Below, in pieces: positions 23,090 to 30,693 of a stretch of 38,944 bases of DNA. A program made the position numbers and the translations under genes. Numbering within the stretch: position 1 is the first letter of the stretch; every line of letters begins with the position of its first letter. Under the pieces are notes generated by a model. That model saw only the letters and a list, made by a program, of their open reading frames with translations, was not told where the DNA came from and searched no databases. This stretch comes from Akkermansiaceae bacterium UBA1315 (lineage in GTDB: Bacteria; Verrucomicrobiota; Verrucomicrobiia; Verrucomicrobiales; Akkermansiaceae), in assembly GCA_002307065.1 (NCBI GenBank), contig DBTN01000045.1, positions 500 to 39,443 on the forward strand, written 5' to 3'.

Positions 23090-24241
23090 ATGTCCCGCTA
23101 CGATTTCCAAATCCCTGTCACCTTCAAGCACCGTATTGTTTTTACCCGCGATGCGTTCTCAATCGAAAACCCTGCATTGGAAAAAGTCCTGCGCGAAGGC
23201 GGAGGCCGCCGCGTGGTGGTTTTTGTGGAAGAAGCCGTCGCGATCGCTTGGCCGACCTTGCTCGATGAGGTGAACGATTATTTCAACGCGTTGGATTTTG
23301 ATTTCCGCGGGGCCTCTCTTCTACCGGGTGGAGAACCGGTCAAGGCGAACGATTCGTTGGTCAAAACCGTCTGGCAAGCGATCGACCAGGCTCACATCGA
23401 CCGGCATTCGTATGCTTTGGCGATCGGCGGCGGGGCGTTTTTGGATGCGGTCGGATACGCGGCGGCGACGGCGCACCGAGGCGTGCGACTGGTTCGATTT
23501 CCGACGACCACGCTTTCCCAGGATGACAGTGGCGTGGGGGTGAAATGCGCGATCAATGCCTTCGGGAAAAAAAATTGGGTCGGTGCTTTTGCGGTGCCGC
23601 ACGCGGTGGTGAATGATTTTCGATTTTTGCACAGCCAGGATGAGGAGACTCGGCGGGCCGGTTTGATCGAAGCGGTGAAAGTCGCGCTGGTGAAGGATCA
23701 GTCGTTTTTCGAATGGATCGAGGAAAACGTCACCGGTTTGGCGGCGTTGGATCCGGAAACGCTGGAGGCATGTGTGGAAAAATCCGCGTTGCTGCACGTG
23801 AAGCACATCGCGGAAGGCGGCGATCCCTTTGAAGTCGGTTCGAGTCGTCCGCTGGATTTCGGGCACTGGGCGGCGCATAAATTGGAGGCTTTGACGGATT
23901 ATCAACTTTCCCATGCACCTGCGGTGGCGATCGGGCTGGCGCTGGACACGCTTTATTCCGCGCATTCCGGATTGCTCGATCCGTTGGCGGCGACCCGGAT
24001 TTTACGGGTGCTGGATGGATTGAAGCTTTCGACGTATCATCCGGCGCTCGATTGGGTCGATGACGACGGAAACCGGCGGCTTTTTGATGGGTTGGACGAA
24101 TTCCGGGAGCATCTGGGGGGAGAGCTGACGGTCCTGCTTTTGAAAGACCTCGGTCAAGGCGTCGACATCCACCAATTCGACCGGTTGCTGTTGGCGGACT
24201 GCATCCGGGAATTGCGGGTTCGTTGGGAAAATCACGGATGA
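23090..24241 (+). CDS. eboD: EboD-like sugar phosphate cyclase (3-dehydroquinate synthase homologue)
   Basis: 383-aa NAD-dependent sugar phosphate cyclase family protein. The middle matches EboD rather than AroB: AIGGGAFLDAVGYAAATAHR, VRLVRFPTTTLSQDDSGVGV, NAFGKKNWVGAFAVPHAVV, AGLIEAVKVALVKD, LLHVKHIAEGGDPFEVGSSR, then PLDFGHWAAHKLE and the zinc-site His of that motif. AroB would show the PTTLLAQVDSSVGGKTGVN pattern instead. EboD belongs to the ebo (edb) cluster, implicated in exporting or positioning envelope-associated metabolites in cyanobacteria, algae and others. None of eboA, B, C, E or F lies near it here, so it is an orphan in this window. Start ATG 23090 (MSRYDFQIPV). Neighbours are a divergent Nudix gene and a Sel1 protein. 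Product unknown. Confidence 0.85.
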   Translation: MSRYDFQIPVTFKHRIVFTRDAFSIENPALEKVLREGGGRRVVVFVEEAVAIAWPTLLDEVNDYFNALDFDFRGASLLPGGEPVKANDSLVKTVWQAIDQAHIDRHSYALAIGGGAFLDAVGYAAATAHRGVRLVRFPTTTLSQDDSGVGVKCAINAFGKKNWVGAFAVPHAVVNDFRFLHSQDEETRRAGLIEAVKVALVKDQSFFEWIEENVTGLAALDPETLEACVEKSALLHVKHIAEGGDPFEVGSSRPLDFGHWAAHKLEALTDYQLSHAPAVAIGLALDTLYSAHSGLLDPLAATRILRVLDGLKLSTYHPALDWVDDDGNRRLFDGLDEFREHLGGELTVLLLKDLGQGVDIHQFDRLLLADCIRELRVRWENHG

Positions 24242-24297
24242 TTTCATCCGAATCTCGCGGGTTGCGTTTCCGGCTTTCCTTGGCATAGGGTCCGGGC

Positions 24298-25866
24298 ATG
24301 CGTCTGAAATTCGCTTTTTTCCCCCTCGTTTCCGCGTTGGCGTGCTCGTCCCTGAGAGGGGCGACCACGGTTGACGAAATTGATTCGGTCAAACCGGCTG
24401 CTTCTGCCGCGCCTGCGCCTGCCGCCAAACCGGACAGCCCGGTCAAACCGGCGATGGACGCTTTTCAAGCCGGACAACACGTAAAAGCGGTCGAACTGGC
24501 GACTCCGCTGGCGGCTGCGGGAAATGCGGATGCCGCGTACCTTTTGGGATTTGCTCATGAAACCGGCCAAGGCGCCGAGCGGTCTCAGACGAAAGCGATC
24601 GAGTTTTATCAAAAAGCTTCCGGCGTGGGCCAGCGGGACGCGGCGTATCGCCTCGCCTTTATTCTTCTCGCGTCGAAAGAGGAAATGGACCGCGATCAGG
24701 CGCGGCAGTCTCTGGAGAAACTTTCCAAGGATGATCCGGCGGTTTCGGGAAGAATTTTGGGCGAAGCCTATTTGCGCGGGCGTTTCACCAAGGATCCCGA
24801 TCCGGACAAGGCTCTCGAATGGTGGACGACCGCAGGGAATGCCGGAGATATCCCGTCGTTGCTTTTGTTGGCTCGCTTGCAGGAGGGGCAATTTGGGTTT
24901 TCCCAAAACCGTGATCTGAAAAAAGCACTGGCGACGTATCGCAAAGCGGCGGACCTCGGAGATGCGACCGCGATGGCGGCGTTAGGTTCTCGTTTGCTCA
25001 ATGGCCCCGAGGAAATCCGGGATGAAAAGGCCGGCCGCGAGTGGTTGCAAAAGGCGATTCTGGCCAAGGATTATTCGGCGTATCTGGCTCTTGGCGATTT
25101 TGAAGAAAAGGTGAAAAAGGACCTGAAAGCGGCATTGGTCGCTTACGAACGCGGCAAAGACGCCGGGCAGATCGACTGCACCCTCCGAGCCGCTGATTTT
25201 TATCTCGAAGGAAAAGGTGTCGAAAAAGACGTCGCGCGCGGCCAGGCGCTGTTGCAAGCGGCGGCGAAAGAAGGCAGCCCGGTGGCCCACATGCGCCTCG
25301 CGGTGCAAGAATTGACCGCCGATCAACCGGACATCCTGAAAGGCTACGGCCATCTTTTATCCTCGGCGATCGGTGGATTGCCAGAAGCGCAGAACGAGCT
25401 CGGCTTGCTCTATCTTTCCGGGAAACTTGCCACGGCGGATCCCGTCGCTGCCGTCGCGTGGTTCGCCCGCGCCGCGCAGTCCGGATACGCCCAGGCACAG
25501 AATAATCTCGCGACGCTTTACGAGCGGGGTGCCGGGGTTCCGCAGAGCATCGAAAACGCGGCTCAGCTTTATCTTCTCGCCGCGAATCAAGGAAATGGAC
25601 CGGCGACTTTAGCCCTGGCCCGCTTGCAATCCAACGGCACGGGTGCGTCGGCGGATCTGCCGAAAGCCTGGGCCTTGGCGACTTTGGCCGCTGAACGTGG
25701 CGAGGACGGCGGCACCAAACTGGCCGAAGCCATCGCTGAAAAATTCGACGCGAAACAGCTCGAAGCGGCAAAAGCAGAGCTCGCAAAAATCAAAAAGCCG
25801 GCTCAGGCCGCTGCCGCGGCAAAATCCGGTGCGGCCAAGCCCGAGGCGACCCCGAAGAAAAAGTAA
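24298..25866 (+). CDS. Exported Sel1-repeat protein
   Basis: 522-aa protein with a signal peptide (hydrophobic FAFFPLVSALACSSLRGA, 4-21), an Ala/Pro/Lys-rich linker (about 30-55), and a long array of Sel1-like alpha-helical repeats: AAYLLGFAHETGQGAE, SLLLLARLQEGQFG, AMAALGSRLLNG, AAVAWFARAAQSGYAQAQNN, LATLYERGAGVPQSIENAAQ, TLALARLQSNGTGAS. The end is an Ala/Lys-rich low-complexity tail (AKSGAAKPEATPKKK). Sel1 repeats mediate protein-protein contacts; no enzyme domain is visible. ATG 24298 is the start, 56 nt after the eboD-like stop. Being exported, it could scaffold envelope proteins, but no partner is evident. Confidence 0.9.
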   Translation: MRLKFAFFPLVSALACSSLRGATTVDEIDSVKPAASAAPAPAAKPDSPVKPAMDAFQAGQHVKAVELATPLAAAGNADAAYLLGFAHETGQGAERSQTKAIEFYQKASGVGQRDAAYRLAFILLASKEEMDRDQARQSLEKLSKDDPAVSGRILGEAYLRGRFTKDPDPDKALEWWTTAGNAGDIPSLLLLARLQEGQFGFSQNRDLKKALATYRKAADLGDATAMAALGSRLLNGPEEIRDEKAGREWLQKAILAKDYSAYLALGDFEEKVKKDLKAALVAYERGKDAGQIDCTLRAADFYLEGKGVEKDVARGQALLQAAAKEGSPVAHMRLAVQELTADQPDILKGYGHLLSSAIGGLPEAQNELGLLYLSGKLATADPVAAVAWFARAAQSGYAQAQNNLATLYERGAGVPQSIENAAQLYLLAANQGNGPATLALARLQSNGTGASADLPKAWALATLAAERGEDGGTKLAEAIAEKFDAKQLEAAKAELAKIKKPAQAAAAAKSGAAKPEATPKKK

Positions 25867-25940
25867 CCGTTTGATGATCCCAGCGGCGGCGATCGCGGTT
25901 GTGCGCTTGCTTCACCGGTTCTGTTCCCCAGACTTTTCAC

Positions 25941-26588
25941 ATGAATATCCTCATCACCGCCGGCCCGACCCGCGAGCCGATCGATCCGGTTCGTTTCCTG
26001 ACGAACCGGTCTTCGGGAAAAATGGGTTACGCGATCGCCCACGGGTTGATTCACGCCGGGCACAACGTCCTGCTGATTTCCGGGCCGACGGAGCTGGACG
26101 TTCCGGATTATGTCGATTTTGTGCAGGTCGAGACCGCGGCGGAAATGCATGCCGCGGTCAGCCATCATTTGGGAAAAATGGACATCGCGATTTTTGTGGC
26201 GGCGGTTGCCGATTACACACCCGCCGTGGTCGAGACTCACAAGATCAAAAAAACCGGGGATCGGTTGACGTTGGAACTGGTCCGGACGCCCGATATTCTC
26301 GGTTCGGCAAGAAGCGCGCTCGGTTTCCAAGGAACCTTGGTCGGCTTCGCTGCGGAAACCGAAAACCTCGAAGCAAACGCCCGCGAAAAACTGACGAAAA
26401 AAGGCTGTGACCTGGTGATCGCCAATGACGTTTCCCATACCGACATCGGTTTTGATTCCGATCACAATGAAGTGCTTTTGGTTTACCCGGACCACACCGA
26501 CTCTCTCCCCTCCGCTCCTAAAACCGAGCTCGGCGCGACTTTGGCCGATCTCATCCTCGATCTCCACCGCGCAAAAACTTCTGACTGA
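25941..26588 (+). CDS. coaB: Stand-alone phosphopantothenoylcysteine synthetase
   Basis: 215-aa protein equivalent to the CoaB half of CoaBC: joins 4'-phosphopantothenate and cysteine using a nucleotide triphosphate, in CoA synthesis. Seen: ILITAGPTREPIDPVRFLTN, SSGKMGYAIAHGLIHAGHNV, ISGPTELDVP, AIFVAAVADYTPAVV, KIKKTGDRLTLELVRTPDIL, GFAAETENLEANAREKL, CDLVIANDVSHTDIGFDSD. The CoaC flavoprotein decarboxylase domain that usually precedes it is absent, and the ATG at 25941 lies right at the domain boundary, so this is a split-gene version; coaC should be elsewhere. It is followed 6 nt later by the IMPase-family gene and then ispF, forming a likely operon. Confidence 0.93.
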   Translation: MNILITAGPTREPIDPVRFLTNRSSGKMGYAIAHGLIHAGHNVLLISGPTELDVPDYVDFVQVETAAEMHAAVSHHLGKMDIAIFVAAVADYTPAVVETHKIKKTGDRLTLELVRTPDILGSARSALGFQGTLVGFAAETENLEANAREKLTKKGCDLVIANDVSHTDIGFDSDHNEVLLVYPDHTDSLPSAPKTELGATLADLILDLHRAKTSD

Positions 26589-26594
26589 ACTCTT

Positions 26595-27347
26595 ATGAAC
26601 GATCTTGCCCTTGCCATCCACGCCGCGACGGAAGCGGGAAAACTCCTCCGCGCGAATTTCGGCGCGTCCGACGCCACCGTCGACGAAGCGACTCATCACG
26701 ACATCAAACTTGCCCTCGATAAGGAATCACAAGACCTGATCACCCAGATTTTGCTCGAATCCCGTCCGGGCGATGCTCTCTACGGCGAGGAAGGAATCGC
26801 CGGAAACCAGGATTCCGACCGGCAGTGGATTGTCGATCCGATCGATGGAACGGTGAATTTTTTCTACTGCATTCCTCATTTTTGCGTATCGATCGCGTTG
26901 CGGATTCGTGGCGAAATCGTGGTCGGTGTGATTCATGATCCGATGGTCGGCGAAACTTGGACGGTCGAAAAAGGCGGCGTGCCGATGCTGAACGGCGTGC
27001 CGATTCAAGCCAGCAAACGGGAAAAGCTGGAGGAATCCATTCTGTTTGTCGGCTGTGGAAAAGATGAAGAGGCGCTCAAAACGGGTGTCGAACGCTTTCG
27101 CAAAGCTTCCCTTCGTGCTCGCAAGATGCGGATGATGGGGTCGGCGGCGCTGGGCATGGCCTACATCGCCAGCGGACGCTTGGACGCTTATGTCGAATCG
27201 CGCATTTCCTTGTGGGACATCGCAGCCGGTAAATTGCTGGTGGAGCTCGCCGGCGGAAAAGTCGAGCTGACCGCATCGCCGGAGCATCCGGACGCCTGGT
27301 CGATCGTCGCGACCAACGGACTCATTCCAATCGAGGAAATTTTATAA
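26595..27347 (+). CDS. Inositol monophosphatase-family phosphatase
   Basis: 250-aa Mg-dependent sugar or nucleotide phosphatase (IMPase/SuhB/HisN/CysQ superfamily). Seen: LALDKESQDLITQILLES, the metal site YGEEGIAG, the signature WIVDPIDGTVNFFYCIPHFC, GVIHDPMVGETWTVEKG, and the second signature SLWDIAAGKLLVELAGGKVE. Which substrate it uses (inositol phosphate, histidinol phosphate, PAP or fructose bisphosphate) cannot be decided by eye. ATG 26595 is 6 nt after coaB, and ispF begins 4 nt after its stop, so the three are likely co-transcribed. Confidence 0.92.
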   Translation: MNDLALAIHAATEAGKLLRANFGASDATVDEATHHDIKLALDKESQDLITQILLESRPGDALYGEEGIAGNQDSDRQWIVDPIDGTVNFFYCIPHFCVSIALRIRGEIVVGVIHDPMVGETWTVEKGGVPMLNGVPIQASKREKLEESILFVGCGKDEEALKTGVERFRKASLRARKMRMMGSAALGMAYIASGRLDAYVESRISLWDIAAGKLLVELAGGKVELTASPEHPDAWSIVATNGLIPIEEIL

Positions 27348-27351
27348 AATA

Positions 27352-27816
27352 ATGACGGGAATTGGCTACGATGTTCACCGGTTTGCGGAAAACCGGTTGT
27401 TGGTCCTCGGTGGAGTGACCATCCCGCACACGCACGGGCTGGAGGGGCATTCGGATGCCGATGTGCTTTGCCACGCGATCGCCGATGCGGTTTTGGGCGC
27501 GATGGGGCAACCGGACATCGGTCATTTTTTCCCGCCGGGTGAAGCGTTTTGCAAAGACATTTCGTCGCTGAAAATCTTGGAAAAATGCCGGGATCTCGCC
27601 GCCGAAAACGGATGGAAGATCGTGAATGTCGATTCGACCCTGATTGCCGAAGCTCCCAAGGTTTTGCCTCACCGGGGAGCGATGCAAAAAAACATTGGTG
27701 CAGCCTTGGGCATTTCGCCGGAGCGGGTTGGCATCAAGGCGACGACCAATGAGATGATGGGTTTCGTCGGCCGGAAAGAAGGCATCGCCGCGATGGCCGT
27801 GGCTCAGGTGGATTAA
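27352..27816 (+). CDS. ispF: 2-C-methyl-D-erythritol 2,4-cyclodiphosphate synthase
   Basis: Fifth enzyme of the MEP isoprenoid pathway: cyclises CDP-ME 2-phosphate to MEcPP with loss of CMP. 154 aa, normal size. Seen: GIGYDVHRF (metal-binding Asp and His), the LVLGGVTIPHTHGLEGHSDA signature, VLCHAIADAVLGAMGQPDIG, HFFPPGEAFCKDISSLKIL, NVDSTLIAEAPKVLPH and IKATTNEMMGFVGRKEGIAA. No ispD fusion. ATG 27352 lies 4 nt after the phosphatase stop. Downstream, an inverted repeat element separates it from the convergent TPR gene. Confidence 0.97.
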   Translation: MTGIGYDVHRFAENRLLVLGGVTIPHTHGLEGHSDADVLCHAIADAVLGAMGQPDIGHFFPPGEAFCKDISSLKILEKCRDLAAENGWKIVNVDSTLIAEAPKVLPHRGAMQKNIGAALGISPERVGIKATTNEMMGFVGRKEGIAAMAVAQVD

Positions 27817-27843
27817 GCGTCGAGAGTTGACGACGGTTTTTGG

Positions 27844-27948
27844 AAACGCAGATGAAGAAGGATCACACGGATTGCGGAGATTTTAATGTCTGAGTCGAAG
27901 CAATTTCTTCGTCTGCGGAATCTGCGAAATCCCAATCATCCGCGTTCA
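27844..27948. repeat. Dispersed repeat, family B (two inverted arms)
   Basis: Left arm AACGCAGATGAAGAAGGATC then ACACGGATTGCGGAGATTTT; right arm, read as reverse complement, GAACGCGGATGATTGGGATT then TCGCAGATTCCGCAGACGAAG. The inner part has CGAAG / CTTCG. It sits between convergent ispF and the TPR gene. Confidence 0.75.
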
Positions 27949-27989
27949 AAAAAGCCGGTCCGACCGAATGAACCTACCGCAATCCGAGC

Positions 27990-28910
27990 TTAGACCGGAG
28001 TCGTTTCGGAAACCGATTCTGGATCGGAGCCGAGAAGGTCGCGGACGCGGCCCGCGATGACGTCGGCAAGCGCGTCTTCGCCTTCGCTGTGGAGGAATTC
28101 ACAGTAGTTCGCGGCGACGGATTTGAGGTCTTCCGCGTATTCCAGGCCGAGCGATTCGAAACCGGTCAGGGCTTTTTCGAAATGGCGGCGGGCCCAGGCG
28201 CGGTCACCGGTGCTGAGCAGGGCGAGCGCAAGGTTGTTGTGAGATTGCGCCGTGTCCGCGTGTTCTTCTCCGAGGAGTTCGCGGCGCGCTTCGAGAGCCA
28301 TCATGTGCATTTCGCGGGCCTGTTCGAAGAAGCCGCAGTGTTGATAAAGCGCGCCGAGATTGTTGGAAATGGCGGCGGTTTCCTCATGCCGTGGGCCGAA
28401 GCGCGCGTGCAGGATTTCGAGCGCTTTGAGGAAATACGTTTCCGCTCCGTCGATGTCGCCGGCGGATTTTTTGAGGAACCCGAGGTTATTTGAAAGCGTG
28501 GCGATATCCATTTCCAGCGGCGGATTGGCCCGTTCAAAAAATCCGATGGCTTTTTCCCAGCAAACGACCGCGCGTTCCGTGCTGCCCAGACCATCGTAAG
28601 CCGCACCGAGGCCAGCGTGAAGTCGGCCGATCTGATCCAGACGATCCGGGCGATGATCGAGCTGATCGATCGCGTGACGGTAGTCTTCGCGAGCGGCTTC
28701 GAAATTTCCGAGTTCACGGTGGATTTTCGCGCGGATTTCGAGGGAAGAAGCGAACGCGTCAATGCGATCAAGATCCGTGTTGAGACTCTGTTGGGATTTC
28801 TCGACGGCGGCATTGGCGGCATGCAGAGCCTCAGTCAAATTTCCCGAGGCGCGGAGCGTATCAACACGTTCACAGAGAATGCTGATTAAGGTAGCAATAG
28901 AAGAGTCCAT
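27990..28910 (-). CDS. TPR-repeat protein (kinesin-light-chain type)
   Basis: 306-aa protein made almost wholly of TPR helices, including several of the kinesin light chain type: LHAANAAVEKSQQSL, LGAAYDGLGSTERAVVCWEK, ATLSNNLGFLKKSAGDIDGA, AAISNNLGALYQHCGFFEQA, AQSHNNLALALLSTGDRAWA. No catalytic domain, signal peptide or membrane segment, so a cytoplasmic adaptor is likely. ATG 28908-28910 is preferred, with GGAGA 13 nt ahead; an in-frame TTG at 28934 overlaps the recO stop by 4 nt and is an alternative. Either way it follows recO closely and is probably co-transcribed. Function unknown. Confidence 0.85.
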   Translation of the reverse strand: MDSSIATLISILCERVDTLRASGNLTEALHAANAAVEKSQQSLNTDLDRIDAFASSLEIRAKIHRELGNFEAAREDYRHAIDQLDHRPDRLDQIGRLHAGLGAAYDGLGSTERAVVCWEKAIGFFERANPPLEMDIATLSNNLGFLKKSAGDIDGAETYFLKALEILHARFGPRHEETAAISNNLGALYQHCGFFEQAREMHMMALEARRELLGEEHADTAQSHNNLALALLSTGDRAWARRHFEKALTGFESLGLEYAEDLKSVAANYCEFLHSEGEDALADVIAGRVRDLLGSDPESVSETTPV

Positions 28911-28930
28911 TTGGAGCTGTCCATCTCCTA

Positions 28931-29536
28931 TCAAAGGGATTCGGTGCTTGACGAGCCTAAATCACGGGCCGGGGCGAGCCGATCGAGCAGTTCGTTTCGT
29001 GTGGAGGGAAGCGAGCCGAGCGTTTCGCGCAGGCAAGCGTCGGCGAGGCGTTGGTGATGAGCGATCCCGAGCAACCGGGCGAGTTCTGATTCGAAATGGC
29101 GGAGCGCTCGCAGGGTCGGCTCAGCCGTGTCGATATGGTCGAGCGCTCGGAGCAAAAGATCGTGAAGCGGTGGGTCCGGGTGCTCGGATTCGACGGCTAA
29201 TTCCAAAAGCTGGCAGCAATAAGCGGCGAGCAGGGTGGTGGTGTATTGGCGGCGGAGCCCTTGCCGCCATTGGTGGATGACCACTTCCCGCAGGGGATGG
29301 AGCTCACCGGTTCGCGCGCGGGAAAAGGTGATTTCCCCGCCGAAAAATAGGTCCAGCTTTCCTGCGAATGGGCTTTTGGGACGCCGTGCGCCTTTCGCGA
29401 CGGTTTTGATCAGTCCGTGATCGGCGGTGAACCAGTGAACGATCAAACTGGTTTCGGTGAGGCGAGTCAACCGGGTGACGATGGCCTGGGTGGGCTGCAC
29501 AGCCCGAGCATCAGCTGGGTGGAAGAAAATTTCCAT
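28931..29536 (-). CDS. recO: DNA repair protein RecO (short form)
   Basis: 201-aa recombination mediator that helps load RecA with RecF/RecR. The N-terminal OB fold is clear: IVTRLTRLTETSLIVHWFTA, HGLIKTVAKGARRPKSPFAG, LDLFFGGEITFSRAR. It is followed by the helical part TTLLAAYCCQLLELAVE and LRALRHFESELARLLGI. The Cys4 zinc motif found in the C-terminal part of many RecO proteins is not present, and the protein is shorter than the usual 230-250 residues. Start ATG 29534-29536 (MEIFFHPADA) gives about 17 residues before the usual RecO beginning. It diverges from the AraC gene and precedes the TPR gene. Confidence 0.88.
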   Translation of the reverse strand: MEIFFHPADARAVQPTQAIVTRLTRLTETSLIVHWFTADHGLIKTVAKGARRPKSPFAGKLDLFFGGEITFSRARTGELHPLREVVIHQWRQGLRRQYTTTLLAAYCCQLLELAVESEHPDPPLHDLLLRALDHIDTAEPTLRALRHFESELARLLGIAHHQRLADACLRETLGSLPSTRNELLDRLAPARDLGSSSTESL

Positions 29537-29558
29537 GAAATAGCTCGAAACATTTTGG

Positions 29559-29587
29559 TTGATATTGAGATTGAGACGCAATAGTAA
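29559..29587 (+). promoter_or_regulatory. Putative sigma-70-type promoter for the AraC gene
   Basis: TTGATA at 29559-29564 and TAGTAA at 29582-29587 with a 17-nt spacer, in the 58-base divergent gap between recO and the AraC gene. Transcription would begin near 29594, very close to the GTG at 29595, which implies a leaderless message or a later start codon. Confidence 0.35.
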
Positions 29588-29594
29588 TCCGGGC

Positions 29595-30500
29595 GTGAGC
29601 GGAAATCTTGGGACGGAAGAGGTGAATGACAATGCCCGGGTGGGTGAAACGTGGTGGGGGGATGCGGGAGGATTGCGATGTGGTCGGGTGACAGGGCGGA
29701 CGGTTTCGGCGGGTTGGCGGTGGAAAGTCGCGTCAGAAGGGGGAGTTTGGTTGTGGTTGAATCGGGAGGGCAGTGGACTTTTGTGGGGTGAGCAGGACCG
29801 CTTTATTTTGAAGCCGGGAATGTATGCGATGACGGGAGGAGGCGGGCCGGGTGAGTGGTCGTGTGTGCGTTACCCTGGCTCGCATCAAGTGGAAGTGGTG
29901 GTGCTTTCGAGGGAATGGTTGATTGACCGGTTGGGGCGGGGCGCGGAGTGGCTGCATCCGGATCTGGACAAATGGCTGAAAGAAGGCGGGCCGGTCGCAT
30001 TTTGTGGATTGATGGGCGTTTGGGAAAAGGACCTTTGCGAAGCGTTGGAGAAAGCGGCGAAAGAGCCGGGGGCAAACCGGTTGCTGGCGGAAGCCCGGAT
30101 TTTGGAATGGGCGGCGGTGCGTTTGTTTCGAGGAAAAGGGAACAATAGCGGAGCGGGATTTTGTTCAGTTGTTCGCGGGCGCGATCCGGTGCGCCGGGCG
30201 TTGGATCTTCTTCGGGGGCGGTTGGATCAGCCTTTGGATTTGGTGCCATTGGCGAAAGAAGTGGGCGTCGCGCCGCATCATTTGTCGCGCCGGGTCAGTG
30301 CGGAAACCGGTCGGACGCTGCAGAGGCATTTGCGTCGATTGCGGGTTGAACGAGCGTGCGAGGCGCTGGATTCCCGCAAAATGAATGTGACGGAGGTGGC
30401 GCTGGAAGTCGGTTATCAAAGTCTCAGCCATTTCGCGAAAGCGTTTCGAGAGGAGACGGGAAAGTCGCCGAGCGATTGGTTGGCGCGGAAACGGGGGTGA
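29595..30500 (+). CDS. AraC-family transcriptional regulator
   Basis: About 301-aa regulator. The N-terminal part (WWGDAGGLRCGRVTG, LKPGMYAMTGGGGPGEWSCV) looks like a cupin-type sensing domain. The C-terminal about 100 residues hold two helix-turn-helix motifs: LDLVPLAKEVGVAPHHLSRR and MNVTEVALEVGYQSLSHFAK, ending AFREETGKSPSDWLARKRG, the AraC signature. Ligand and targets are unknown. The start is uncertain: GTG 29595 or GTG 29622 (preceded by GGAAGAG). The stop codon is the first part of a family-A repeat. The Hsp70 gene is about 190 nt downstream, separated by an inverted pair of repeats, so regulation of that unit is possible but unproven. Confidence 0.85.
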   Translation: MSGNLGTEEVNDNARVGETWWGDAGGLRCGRVTGRTVSAGWRWKVASEGGVWLWLNREGSGLLWGEQDRFILKPGMYAMTGGGGPGEWSCVRYPGSHQVEVVVLSREWLIDRLGRGAEWLHPDLDKWLKEGGPVAFCGLMGVWEKDLCEALEKAAKEPGANRLLAEARILEWAAVRLFRGKGNNSGAGFCSVVRGRDPVRRALDLLRGRLDQPLDLVPLAKEVGVAPHHLSRRVSAETGRTLQRHLRRLRVERACEALDSRKMNVTEVALEVGYQSLSHFAKAFREETGKSPSDWLARKRG

Positions 30501-30546
30501 ACGTTGAACGTTGAACGTCGAACGTTGGACTTCGAACATCGAAATG
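30499..30546. repeat. Dispersed repeat, family A, starting at the AraC stop
   Basis: GAACGTTGAACGTTGAACGT, then CGAACGTTGGACTTCGAACATCG split over the following bases. The TGA of the AraC gene is shared with the first unit. Its partner in inverse orientation is at 30652-30682. Confidence 0.75.
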
Positions 30547-30612
30547 AAGAAATGAAGAAATGAATTTTGGGTTTTTTTACCGGTTTCGATCGGTAGGGGC
30601 ATTTCTGGCAGG

Positions 30613-30634
30613 TTTTCTCGTTGATTTGAGAAAA
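30613..30634. other. Small hairpin between AraC and Hsp70 genes
   Basis: TTTTCTC / GAGAAAA, a 7-bp stem with an 8-base loop, midway in the 193-base gap and between the two inverted family-A repeats. Could be a weak terminator for the AraC gene or part of a larger fold. Confidence 0.35.
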
Positions 30635-30651
30635 TGTTCTGAGTTCGGCTT

Positions 30652-30682
30652 TCCATGTTGGACGTTCGATGTTCGATGTTCC
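30652..30682. repeat. Dispersed repeat, family A, inverted copy
   Basis: TCCATGTTGGACGTTCGATG then TTCGATGTTCC is the reverse complement of the family-A words (GGAACATCGAACATCGAACG). It ends 11 bases before the Hsp70 start, so it is in the expected leader of that gene. Confidence 0.75.
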
Positions 30683-30693
30683 TTCTTTAGGGC

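Noticed and set aside
23090..24241. aroB (3-dehydroquinate synthase)
   Set aside because: The signature stretches match EboD, not AroB, although the two are homologous and automatic labels may say AroB.
8909..30682. CRISPR array
   Set aside because: The family-A and family-B repeats are degenerate, widely separated and lack unique spacers of uniform length; no cas genes are present.
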